Below, piece by piece: positions 36,885 through 47,757 of a stretch of 64,000 bases of DNA (positions are counted from its first letter, which is position 1; every line of letters begins with the position of its first letter). This DNA comes from Paraphysomonas bandaiensis. Lineage: Eukaryota > Chrysophyceae. Under the pieces are notes generated by a model. It made no database searches. It saw only the letters and a list, made by a program, of their open reading frames with translations, and was not told the DNA's origin. The stretch spans positions 1 through 64,000 of the forward strand of contig CBFFRP010000019.1 in NCBI GenBank assembly GCA_965644295.1, given 5' to 3'. A program made the translations under genes and the position numbers.

Positions 36885-37508
36885 ATGTCTTGGAATATGT
36901 CCTTTCCAACAATACCTTTCCGGAAATCTACCTCTGCGACTACACCTGCCGATGAGAATCCAGAAGGAACAGACAATCCACCCGATACAGCGAAGCCAGA
37001 TGATCTCCCACCAGCAAAAGATGCTAGTGATGTACGGAGGAATGAAAGAACTCTTCGAAGGTTTCTCAAATCCGCTCGTAGACTTTATGTTGAAAAACGT
37101 ATTGAAGGCCAGATTAGCATTTCTATGAGTTTTACAATATACAGCCAGTCTTTATCTGTTCAAATAACTAAAGAAAGCTTCGGTGAAATAGACGACCCTG
37201 CGTCTGATACAGATGATCCTGAATCGGAATCCTTGTGGGTCAAATCTGGAGCCAGTGACATGGTAAACAAATTTGGAACGTTATGTCGAACAGCCCTACC
37301 GGGTGTGGAAGGAGCTCTGCAACGTATGATTTGGAGAGCCCATGAATGGAAAGGTGCTGATTTTGCAGATGATGTCCAAATGGGCGAGCAGATATCAATA
37401 TCCGACCCTCTCTTTAAAACGATTGGCCTCTCTATACAGTTGTCAGCAAAGGCGTCATCAGTAATCGAATATATTGAAAGGAAAGAGGCTGCTTCGAAGA
37501 AAGCCTAA
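36885..37508 (+). CDS. Conserved-looking hypothetical protein (207 aa)
   Basis: Single-exon frame. I chose the ATG at 36885 (MSWNMSFPTIPF) because the upstream 65 codons are AT-rich with no coding character. An acidic and Pro-rich low-complexity N-terminus is followed by a basic helix (RTLRRFLKSARRLYVEKR), a beta-rich segment (GQISISMSFTIYSQSLSVQI), an acidic loop and a helical C-terminus ending in EAASKKA. No family recognised. The alternation of strands and amphipathic helices suggests a folded domain. Confidence 0.6.
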   Translation: MSWNMSFPTIPFRKSTSATTPADENPEGTDNPPDTAKPDDLPPAKDASDVRRNERTLRRFLKSARRLYVEKRIEGQISISMSFTIYSQSLSVQITKESFGEIDDPASDTDDPESESLWVKSGASDMVNKFGTLCRTALPGVEGALQRMIWRAHEWKGADFADDVQMGEQISISDPLFKTIGLSIQLSAKASSVIEYIERKEAASKKA

Positions 37509-38447
37509 TTAGAATTGGCGGGAAAGAAGCATATGTTGCAGCATATGTTTTAAGTTAAAGAAGATGTATATTACTGGGAAGACGCTTGAATATTTCTGTG
37601 GAAGTAGAGTCAGTAGCGAAAGTGTATAGGTTAAGAATGTAATTTGTAGAATGCGTGTCCTTGTTAGAGAGTGAAATTATGTGTAATAAAGGGGCAATAT
37701 CCAGCAATATTGAGTTGTATATGATATCATTATTTATGCTTCTAAGCGTTAAGGTACTACGAACATATTAAGTACGAGATCTTATATCAGCAATATAATT
37801 TTACTGTAGTAAGCTACGCTATTGCTCATTAAATATAAACGATTGCAACGTATAATGTGGGTTAATAGTTAGAAACGTTCAAACACGATTTGAGATTCGA
37901 AGTGTCTGAACCTCACCAGGAGTAACAAAAGTAGAAATATTTTTCCCGTCCATATTGTGCACAGTGTATAGACAGTATTGGTTATGAAATAACTAATAAC
38001 TCATATCATTTAATAATCTTCTTAACTCTCTCAACTGTAACATATTACTCATAATAGCCTTAATACTCACACTACTAGCTAACTCTGCCATCATAGTGTA
38101 GCCATAGTGTGGGCTAGTTTATGGTATACCACTTATAGTACCAAGATTCTGCGCTGATTATACGTAGTCACTACCCCTCCCACCCGTTCGCCATCTCGGC
38201 TGACCATATAGGTCATCGCGATCCACCCTGCTCCATCATCCGTGTACTTCACACAAATATTACGCATGATTTCTTATAACTATGCATGACATGTAATTAA
38301 CTATATCATTTTTTCTGCTTCATTTTTCTTAACCTCGTACCATAATGCCTCAATGAACTCAGTTATTGTTTTTTTATCATGTTCATCACCACTAAAATTA
38401 ATTTGTTGGGCTTGATTAAAAATGATACAAGACGAATACATTATATA
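37509..38447. other. Intergenic spacer
   Basis: I see no gene or repeat family. Probably contains two 3' untranslated regions, since the flanking genes converge. Confidence 0.4.
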
Positions 38448-39137
38448 TTACGTTGTTGTATAACTCTGTTGACAGTTGAATTCCGACCCCATTGACAAAA
38501 ATTTATCAGCCCATTCCCCTTCCACCATATTTTTACATATAATGGCAGAAACGGTGTGCATAATTGCATCTTCTATAGTAAATTTACTAGCACATTGTTG
38601 TTGATTAAGCATTACATGAGATGACGGGATAGATAATGGCGTGCTTTTTTTCGTCGCTACTCCAATATTTGAAGACTGCTTTTCCTTATTTTCCCCGTTG
38701 ATCGTCTTACAGCAACTCTGTTTGATGGATGCGAAGTTTCCAGAAAATGATGAATACTGTGGTTTCTCGTCTGTAGACAAGAGCTCATCACCTCGTCCCT
38801 GTAGTTGTCCTCGAATAGGCTCTTCCTCACAGTGTGGCCGTTCTCGAAGAGGCACTTCCTCACAGTGTTCAGTACTGATGGAAGACGAAGTGCATTGCCT
38901 TTTGGCTGTTCCAATTGTCTCATACTGAAGGCAACACTTTCTTTTCACTGGAACATGCAGTGATGTTCTATCATATTCTTGCTTACTGTATGTGTAACCT
39001 ATTTGGTTATGAGAAGAGAACCTCACTCTCCTGTTCCATGAAAACTGTCTAATATATAATTTCGGTTGATCTTCAGTATATATAACTCGTGTCATGGGAG
39101 CTACTCCTTGAGAATATGTATATATATATCTTGGCAA
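38448..39137 (-). CDS. Hypothetical protein with RVxF-type PP1-docking motif
   Basis: 229 codons. The N-terminal part has WNRRVRFSSHNQ followed by TYSKQEYDRTS. R/K-V-x-F is the canonical docking motif for protein phosphatase 1, and an EYDR segment after it is typical of a class of short regulatory proteins. The middle is disordered and rich in Ser, Glu and Gln, with a repeated HCEEVPLRERP / HCEEEPIRGQ pair. The C-terminus is helical. ATG at 39137 or the internal ATG 14 codons later are both possible. PP1 binding is inference only. Confidence 0.55.
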   Translation of the reverse strand: MPRYIYTYSQGVAPMTRVIYTEDQPKLYIRQFSWNRRVRFSSHNQIGYTYSKQEYDRTSLHVPVKRKCCLQYETIGTAKRQCTSSSISTEHCEEVPLRERPHCEEEPIRGQLQGRGDELLSTDEKPQYSSFSGNFASIKQSCCKTINGENKEKQSSNIGVATKKSTPLSIPSSHVMLNQQQCASKFTIEDAIMHTVSAIICKNMVEGEWADKFLSMGSEFNCQQSYTTT

Positions 39138-39307
39138 TAAGAGGTGGATTACGTGTAAGTAAAATGTGAACTAATGCAGTCGGATTGTTTCTGGATATCT
39201 GTGAGGAGATATCTGTGTTGAAATGTCTGTTAAATGGCGGCGAAAACCAAGAAACTACCAACCAATGAGTTACAAGTATTTGTGGATGTTTGGTAGAAAC
39301 GAAAATT

Positions 39308-39675
39308 TCATATACATACCTACATACATACCTACATACATACATACATACATACCTATATACATACATACATACATACATACATACATACATACATACA
39401 TACATACATACATACATACATACATACATACATACATACATACATACATACATACATACATACATACATACATACATACATACATACATACATACATACA
39501 TACATACATACATACATACATACATACATACATACATACATACATACATACATACATACATACATACATACATACATACATACATACATACATACATACA
39601 TACATACATACATACATACATACATACATACATACATACATACATACATACATACATACATACATACATACATAC
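39308..39675. repeat. (TACA)n microsatellite, about 370 bp
   Basis: Nearly pure tetranucleotide repeat, with a few cctac and tata interruptions at the left end. Open frames through it on both strands are artefacts. Lies between two divergent genes. Confidence 0.98.
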
Positions 39676-39783
39676 ACTCATTGATGTTAATGATATGGAG
39701 GTGATGTCTTCTCATTTTATTTCCTCAAAGATATTTTTGAATCATTAATAAACAAATACTTTGTGGAATATCATTATTAATCA

Positions 39784-42700
39784 ATGTCATCTCAGTGGTG
39801 TGGGGAAGAGTACAATACTATTGATGAATACGGTCTCTCTGAATGTTTTTGTTTCTCAGTTATCGTACCTGTGCCTAGTTTAATACTGTTACTTCTCTTA
39901 TGCTATCATTACTCTAGTAATACTGATAAATCTTCTGTTAATACATTTACATGGTCAAGAACTGAGACTATAGTAAGAGTTGTATTAACGGGATGTCTAC
40001 TACAATGTATTCTATTCAGTATTGTATCTTTAATTGATGATACAACACCAGCTAAGATTGTGGGTGTGGTTATTCACGCTTTTGCATGGCTTATGTGTGC
40101 TATTAGTATATATAATGATTTCTATAGTCATATCTCATGGCCATGTAGTGCTATTAAATTATTCTTCCTCATTGAAATTATTGTCTGTTCATTAGTGATT
40201 GTCACAGTGTACTCTCATAATCGAGTTACTGTATCATTTGTATTGGGCATTGTATTATTTTTGGTGACCTTGGGTGTTTTACTTTTATCGCATTTCAAAG
40301 ATTTTTTGTCACGAGTTGGAAGTGATGATAAGTACTTCGACAACAGACCTTCTAATCTTTCAAATGATGATATTACGACTCGTAGTAGTCTTCTTGGCGG
40401 TCTTAAAAAACGCATCCCGTTCAAAATGATGTCATTTGGTGGTGGGAGTAAGGAAGAGAGGTGTGATAGTGATGCACACGATCCATTATTGACTCCCACA
40501 AGGTCTTCTGAGTCGCCTTCATGGATAGGATCCATGGAAGAACGGGATAGTTTGGGTAGTTTGAAATTCCGTGACTCTGGAATGTCATCAACTACACCGT
40601 CTCGGTGGTCTGTGGCTTCAGAAGAGGTGTCATTTATAAAATCGGCTATGGACGTACAGCAGACCCAGGCAGAGAAGGATGCGCGCTCTACCTCAGTGGC
40701 AGGATTCTACACCTCAAATTCAACTATGCACCCCACAGCAGCCGCAAGGTCCCACAGCACAGCCGCAACAGTCACATCAAAAGTGCTCGCAAGGGCCTTG
40801 GAACAACCCCAGTCCGCTCGAGCTGCTCAGGCACTCACCTCGTCCTCTACAGGGTTGCCTGGTGGCCTGGCGCCTCGTGGCAGCATTCGACGACCGGCTA
40901 GGCGGGACTCGGGCAAAGGTGGATTCAGTGCAGCTGCCAGGGGACAACAGGTTGCTCCAGGTAGCCCCGGTAGAGTGGCACCAAGAAATTCCAGCGGAAC
41001 GAATCGTCTCGATAACCTTCACCTTCTTGTAGAAAAGTGGGGTCTTCGTAAGAAGGTACGTTAACAATACCACTGCAACATGTAGTCTGTAACTGTAACA
41101 TGATGCATATAGGGATATGGCCATGATGAGGGCGATGTATCTCTACAAATTGATGACAGCAGGCACAGTGATAGCGATAGTGAGACACAGCACCCTCAGC
41201 GCCTCGTATCCTTCGCTAGACTGGGCAAAAAAGCTGATAAAGAGAGATCGACATATATAGCTAGCCTTGCGACGATGCACAGCCCCACGCACGACAGTGC
41301 TGTCGCGGAGAATGTCAATGTGGAGTCCTCGGATGATATTGATTCGAAGTCATCAATGAAAAAGGCCACTTCCACAGGATCCCTACAGCTGCTGGCTCAT
41401 GGTGATACGCACGTCACAAGCGGAGTTTCTCCTGCACGCTCGAGTGGATCGGATCTGTCACAAATGACCCGCTCCTCGCCCCGCACTGGTCTGTCATCTC
41501 GCATTTCTCTCCTTTCTCCTTCATCGGGTGATAGTAATTCTACCCTGATGGAGGTAGAGTTCGAAGTATCTTTGCGAATTGTGGACAATCCAGAAGATCC
41601 CTTTGCATCAGCATCTGGTGGATGGGGAAAGAAGAGGTCATCCAATGCCAAAGAACCTAATAAATGGACAGTTTGGAGAACCGGGAAAGAGTTGCTGTCT
41701 CTCCACGCTGTTTTGGTAGGCATCATACCTAAAAGCTTTAATTCAATATTTAAAAGCATTCTGTGCTTTCTATTTACAGGTTGGTTTGTTTGGCGATCTC
41801 GCTCCCCGTCGACCTAAACTCCATACTTGTTTCATCGACACCCATCAGTCCACTTCATCCCCTGTCACGGTGAAAGAAAGTACATCAGTCTCACGCGAAG
41901 CAATTCTCAGCGACATGAGACTGATTGCTGGTATGCGTTCTACTTATGTTCACATCGGACTCATTGTGTAATAGGGTACCTACGAGCTCTCATTAATCAA
42001 CCCATTTTCCATTGTTCTGCATTTATATCCTTCTTAGAGATACCTACAACTATACTACCGGTTGTTACTAGCAATGAATTCTCTGTGGATGCAATCGGAT
42101 GTGATATTGAAAGTGGACGTGACAGTATAGTTGGCTTTGACTCGTTCCCTTCTCCTTCCGAAGCTTCTCATGCTCCATCTGGGCAAACTGTTTCTGCATT
42201 AATGTCTCTGACATCCACATCCAACCTGGTTGAGCCCAGAAAGCAAGAGAGAAGTGCATCGGAATCATCCGAAGGAAAAGATCAGTTCCGTAAAGTATTT
42301 ATGAACCTTAGAAAGAATTTGAAGCCTCGTGAGATTGCGGTCCGTTAAATTCTTGTATTTGTTGCCACCATGACTTGTATATTTTTCGTTAGGTCCGTTG
42401 TCGTGTGTTTGATGGGGTAATTAGTGGAGCAGATATCGCAAAGTGGATGATGAGTTCAGTACACAAATATGCCCAGGATGATAATGAGGCTCGGTTAATA
42501 GCTCAAGGATTGGTAGGTGCCGAGCTATTATGCCCAGTTTGTGCGGGATATAGAGATTTAGAGGAGACATCCGACGGTGGTGAAGATTCATCTGAAGCTG
42601 TTGGAGTGTTGAATTTACTTCGCTCTAGTTCGGGGACCGTTGTCCCACCTATACCAGATTATTTGGAAGAGCGCAATCCGGATGTGATATTTACATTTTC

Positions 42701-43751
42701 GTCTGCCCCGGGCTATATTTATCGGTATCCAGGCAAGTCCGCTACTGTTGGGGGAGTTGGAGCGTTCACCTTATTTGGAGCGGGAGTGAGTCTCTCTATC
42801 CCATGGTGGGTGCAGGTGGATGGGGATGGAAATGTGGCTGCAACCAGTGGAGATAATCTGAGAACGATACCAGAGCCTCCAGGTAAAGTATTGATCAAAA
42901 CTTGGTGTATCATCGCCATTCCTCTTGTAGTGTAGCAAATATAGCTGAATATATAAGTACTTGTACTTTTGCGCATTTTCATGGTTATCCAGGAGGGGGA
43001 GCGGGGTATGTGCAGTATGCAATCCAGGTTCAGGTTGGGGATGATAAATGGGAGGTGTTGCGACGGTAAGATCGATGTTATTCACTGAGAATTGCTTGTT
43101 TATTATCGTCTACCTTTTTGTGTTCAAGAGTCTCTATTTTTAAGCCATACTAATATTTTTCTGTATCAGGTACAATGAATTCTCTCAGTTTCACCGAAAC
43201 CTTCAAAAAGAGAAACTTAGAATAGTTGAAAATGTAAGCTTCCGTGTATTACATCGTAACAGTACCTAGTGCGTTGGTTTGCCACGTGGTGTTGCCGCTG
43301 TCAATTATTCGTTGTGTGCAATGATTTATGTATGCGTATTCAGTTTCCTAGCACGAGTTTCAGCCAGTTAGTTATGGGACAAAGCTCTAGTGGTGATAGC
43401 AGGTACGATCAGCGCCGTAAAGATCTGGAGACGTTTTTGAGGTATATCCTGTATTATTGTTTCAATTTGTATATTATTAATACTCTCTGCAGATCTGCGG
43501 TAGAAGCTGTGCTTATAGCAGCAATGGAATTACCAAACACCTCCGACTCTTATTCGGATGGCTCTCGTGTGGTTTCTCCAAGGCAAAGACTACTAACGCT
43601 TCTGGCTGAGTTTTTGGATGACGACCATCATAGATTAAGACTGGTATCGCTTTCGGCAGTTGCTAATACAGAAGCAGCGTCAGAAGCATTGCCGAATAGC
43701 GGCAAGCAAGAAGAATCATTAAATGACATTGCACTTGCTTTAGGTTTGTAG
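39784..43751 (+). CDS. Five-TM (ABCC TMD0-like) protein with PX, DEP and PX domains
   Basis: Nine exons join in phase: 39784-41055, 41113-41715, 41780-41930, 42038-42339, 42393-42882, 42993-43065, 43170-43233, 43344-43441 and 43493-43751, giving 1103 residues. Residues 1-185 have five hydrophobic helices after MSSQWCGEEYNTIDEYGLSE; size and Cys/Trp pattern resemble the TMD0 of ABCC transporters. About 370 residues of Ser/Pro/Gln linker follow. A PX-like segment (WTVWRTGKELLSLHAVLVGL, then PRRPKL) comes next. A DEP-like domain follows (FDGVISGADIAKWMM, ARLIAQGLVGAELLCPV). Last is a clear PX domain with AIQVQVGDDKWEVLRRYNEF and RRKDLETFLR. PX domains bind phosphoinositides and DEP domains bind membranes or G-protein partners. 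No ATP-binding cassette follows. The donor at 42340 repeats the first bases of the next exon (gtccgtt). Confidence 0.8.
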
Positions 43752-44770
43752 ATTTTCTGGGTACGTATGTGTCATGTACATCACCAGTGGCGTATTTATG
43801 TAATTGTCGAAAACAAGCATACTGGTAGTATTTCTTGATAATAAAGGTGGACTGAAAATTATAAACATATTAAAATGCGATTTAGCAGTGAAAGAATCAC
43901 GTCTCTGATATTTCGAGTTACAATGTAAAACTAGCACTGACTCATTACAACCAGCACAAAGAATATTAGAATATGGATCTTATTCTAGTATATTCAGTAT
44001 GTTACTTGAAGACAATGTACGAGAATACAGTGAGATATAGTGATGTACAAATGCTGTGATGATATTGAGAAACTGAAATAGTTTGATCTTTCAAGATATG
44101 TTCAGTAACGAGAGGTTCGCTTAAAATGAGCAATTTCTAATAAAGAATACTTTAGAAGTAATATTTCATATGTCTAACGTTCTGAACGATCTGATCTGGA
44201 AATCTTTATTTATACTCTTATTATAGTATTGGCAAAATAACTTGATTGTGGGTTACATTGCATTTACTCATGTATTGACTCAACAGTTTTGAATGTTCAC
44301 TACCGATTTTGTGTATGCCCACCTAATACAACTGTTCAGTTCACCTTATCAGTGGAAAACTTAGTAGTGAAAGTCTTCTTATTAGCAATAGGTGTGTACG
44401 AGTCAGGACTAAACTCTGATCCTACTATTAAACGCTACGTAAGCTGCTTGTGCCTCACCGCAAGCACCTAGGTGCAACCACTTTCGATCTTGTGGGAGTA
44501 GCTCACGGAGGTATAGTCCTTTGCTGTCAAGGTGCGGTTAATCAGGTGAACGCCCTTTGGGTTAGGGGTCCGCGAAACTTAAGGGAAGGTCGGAGTTATG
44601 TAGATATGTAGATGGGAGGATATTGTTCTGAGGGAGAGTTGGATGGTGCGATGTAGAGGTGTGGAATCTGTTGTAATGAAAACCTTTTAATTACATGCAC
44701 AGGTACCAAATATATATACAAAATTATGCCATAGCCTGAAAGTACTGCAGAACTATTTCAGAATATTCAC
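43752..44770. other. Intergenic region with R1 repeat
   Basis: Mostly AT-rich. It holds a reverse copy of R1 and, at about 44495-44580, a GC-richer segment (around ggtgcggttaatcaggtgaa) of unknown nature that I could not fold into a tRNA. Confidence 0.45.
44386..44484 (-). repeat. Dispersed repeat family R1, copy 4 (reverse)
   Basis: The reverse complement contains cgaaagtggttgcacc, aggtgcttgcggtgaggcac, aagcagcttacgtagcg and taatagtaggatcagag, matching the core of the other copies. Confidence 0.65.
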
Positions 44771-46042
44771 TTAAGTTCCAACTGAAAGAAAAATAGGCGG
44801 GGTCGGTTCGTCTATTTCTCGTTTATGGGGTATATATACCAGTGGAGGTTCTCTGCCACTAGCATCTAATATTGATATATTTCCATGCTTAGGATGTATC
44901 CAGCGGTTATTGGCTTCACCTGTAAAGAAAATTAATCAGGAGCATAGCCACAAGCCAGGAGGAATATATGCACTTACCCTTACAACGATATGCATAGCAC
45001 CTCCAATATTGCTGTATATTTTTTACTTTGTGTACTACATGTCAATCATTAGTATGTACAGTAACATTTACAGCAATACACACCCCACGTGGTAAAAAAA
45101 TCTGGAGGCCGGTAAAGCTGCCGATATATAGAAATGTTTGTATTCTGAAGAAATGAGATGATTGGGTAGATAGAGTATGCGTACAACTTCTGACATACCC
45201 TTTCGATGTGTCGAATGCACTCAGATAGAACAACATCAGCCGCCCCCGCTTTACCTTTTATCTCGCAAAACTCAGTTGATACAATAGCTCTTACCAGTGG
45301 TATAGAGAGTAGAGTTAATTCACCCTAAAGGCAACTTTAAGAGTAACAACTAATTGCTGAAAAGGAGGCGAAATACCCCGACGTCGCCACTTGAGTAATA
45401 ATTTGGACTCAATGGTTCTGCTGTTATTGACTTTCCGTATTTGCTACCTGGCCTGAAAAGAATTAAATAAAAGTCGTCATGAAGTTAGACATACATTAGC
45501 CGACCAATTGCCATATATTCAGTATAGGTATTAGATTTGTACGCTTGAGAAATTATATTACAAAATCGTGGCCAATAAACGTATGTATCAGAGTCCACAC
45601 GTACAACAAAACTAATATCATGAAATTGTTGAACAGCTATATGTAATGCAACATATTGTTTCATAGCTCTGTAATGATCTCTAACATCTATGAATATAAT
45701 ATCATTATATCGATCATTCTCATAATGTAACATAGAAGTATAATAAGATGATTCTTCTGATATAATATTTGAAGTCTGTTGATTAGAGTATCCAACTATG
45801 AAACGAGGGATCACTAGAACGGGCTGGTTGTTTATATACAGACCATTGAGCTCTTGGAACCATGTTTTACGTATCAAATAGCGTCTTTCAATGTCTATGG
45901 ATCGGATGAATATAAGGGTTAATATTTTACATATAGTTTGATTATTCATTATGTAGAATGATGTATGAGATGGTTGATATATGGGAGTTTGGTATTGTGG
46001 TGTGTGTGGATCGTGTACTGACTCTGTATGTATGTACTGCAT
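44771..46042 (-). CDS. GT31-like (beta-1,3-galactosyltransferase family) glycosyltransferase
   Basis: Five exons join in phase: 45495-46042, 45377-45452, 45199-45324, 45084-45144 and 44771-44919, giving 319 residues from the first ATG or 288 from an internal ATG at 45949. Family hallmarks are visible in order: an ILTLIFIRSIDIERR segment, the LIRKTWFQE motif, DHYRAMKQYVALH, the metal-binding VRVDSDTYVYWP, a YYSSGD segment and a degenerate late motif (ADVVLSECIRHIER). GT31 enzymes add beta-linked hexoses to glycoproteins or glycolipids in the Golgi. No N-terminal membrane anchor is seen, so an upstream exon may be missing. The C-terminal exons rest on phase and weak homology, and the gene could be an aberrant or degenerate copy. 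Confidence 0.7.
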
Positions 46043-46074
46043 GGTTGGTATATTGGGAAAAACGGGCTGTGAGA

Positions 46075-46366
46075 TTATGCTACACTGCTATATGATGTAC
46101 TGCTATATATGATGTACTGCTATATCTGATGTACTGCTACACTGCTATATGATGTACTGCTATATATGATGTACTGCTATATCTGATGTATTGCTATATC
46201 TGATGTACTGCTATATCTGATGTACTGCTATATCTGATGTACTGCTATATCTGATGTACTGCTATATCTGATGTACTGCTATATCTGATGTACTGCTATA
46301 TCTGATGTACTGCTATATCTGATGTACTGCTATATCTGATGTACTGCTATATCTGATGTACTGTTG
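46075..46366. repeat. 17-bp minisatellite
   Basis: About sixteen tandem copies of TGATGTACTGCTATATC. The copies at the left end are variant (tatatat or tacactgc). It lies just upstream of the GT31 gene's start. Confidence 0.95.
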
Positions 46367-46403
46367 TAGATGAAATCATCTTGTACATACACCATTGCGT
46401 ATC

Positions 46404-46533
46404 CGCATCCTTTGTGTATTTTTGTTCCAAGATGCCTCTAATATTGAGACAATAATTATGTGTATTCCAGTCGTAGTTACAGTTCAGTAATATAGAGGAT
46501 TTTTGATTCAATTTATTCCCGAAACGATAAGAT
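46404..46533 (+). repeat. Repeat R2, copy 2
   Basis: Matches 21551-21676 with scattered substitutions and one indel. No Gag-like frame accompanies this copy. Confidence 0.75.
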
Positions 46534-46781
46534 GCATACGTGATACAGCCATACATCATTCAATAATGATACATACATGCACCATATCTAGACGATATCT
46601 AGATATGAACACTCCTGCCTCCTTCTGCATGTATGTCTGATCCCTCCATACATATAAACTACTCACTGATCACATGTAGCTATCATCCCATATACCACAC
46701 ACTCTATTAGCTTCATACATGATTCATGTACTCTCTACATCAGATAATTAGGGATCTCAGTGACCTGTGTATTGATCACAC

Positions 46782-46862
46782 ATACACTCACGTTACATAC
46801 ATCACTCTAAAGCTCAAACTATAGCTGTATGATACATACAACGGAACTATACCCTCATTTAT
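46782..46862 (+). repeat. Repeat R3, copy 1
   Basis: About 80 bp (acactcacgttacatacatc ... acggaactata) repeated almost exactly at 47241-47322. About 380 bp of unrelated AT-rich DNA lies between them. Confidence 0.8.
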
Positions 46863-47240
46863 ATATAACTGAATGTGTTATATATAGAAAATGTGTTGTT
46901 TTGTTGTGATTGTTAATATAATAAATCAGATATACGCAGCAATTGTCACACCTACTAAGCTATTTGTACTTATAGTTTACACATATATATACATATATCC
47001 ACTTAATTATTGGCTACAAGTTAGTAATCATCTCTAATTTTTTAATGAGATATCACTTAAACTTCTATTGAAGTCATCAGATGTTTTACATCTGTAGTGA
47101 TGCTAACAATCAATAGATTTCTCTCAATTCCTAAAAATTGTCTGAAAGTATTTAAAATGAACTCGTAAATATGAGATGTTGAGAGTTGAGAATAAGTAAT
47201 TCCCCTATTTGCAATTATTCCACTATTTTTTGATCACATC

Positions 47241-47322
47241 TACACTCACGTTACATACATCACTCGAAGACTCAAACTATAGCTGTATGATACATACAAC
47301 GGAACTATACTCCCATTTATAT
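47241..47322 (+). repeat. Repeat R3, copy 2
   Basis: Second copy of the 80-bp direct repeat. The main differences from the first are cgaagactc for taaagctc and actcccat for accctcat. Confidence 0.8.
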
Positions 47323-47599
47323 ATCTACACATAAGAAATTAAAAAAACATAAATTAGAATATTAAAAATTGGCAATTAAGATATTCCACTATACGGTGTA
47401 TCAGCTGCTTTTGAAGTGTGAGGGGGGAGGAATTATTAGTGATTAGTGTTATTACATTCCCTTCCAAACCCCCTAGACCCACCCAGACTTCTGCCAATAT
47501 ATTTCTTATCTCTTACCAACTGTTTAGAATGTTTAAGATTTAATAACAGAAAGTGACAGCATATCAAAACAGTAAATAAGTAGTATAGTACCCTGAAGT

Positions 47600-47757
47600 C
47601 AGCGTATGTCAGGAATATCAACATATCAACATGCTGCTTGCTCACTGCGTTTGCTTAGAGTGAAAGAGCAAAATTGATTGGACCTTGGTGCTTGGGGTGA
47701 CGCACAAGTAGCTTTCGTAGCGCTAAATAGTAGGATATCAAAGTTAAGTACTAGTTA
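47600..47757 (+). repeat. Dispersed repeat family R1, copy 5
   Basis: Contains catgctgcttgctcactgcg, ccttggtgcttggggtgacg, agctttcgtagcgctaaata and gtactagtt. Most similar to copy 3. Confidence 0.7.

Noticed and set aside
39223-39748. Long open frames on both strands made of IHTY and MYVC repeats
   Set aside because: They are translations of the (TACA)n microsatellite, whose 4-bp unit gives stop-free frames in several phases.
44495-44580. Possible structured RNA or tRNA in the GC-richer patch
   Set aside because: I could not form a cloverleaf or find A and B boxes, and no known RNA is recognised.
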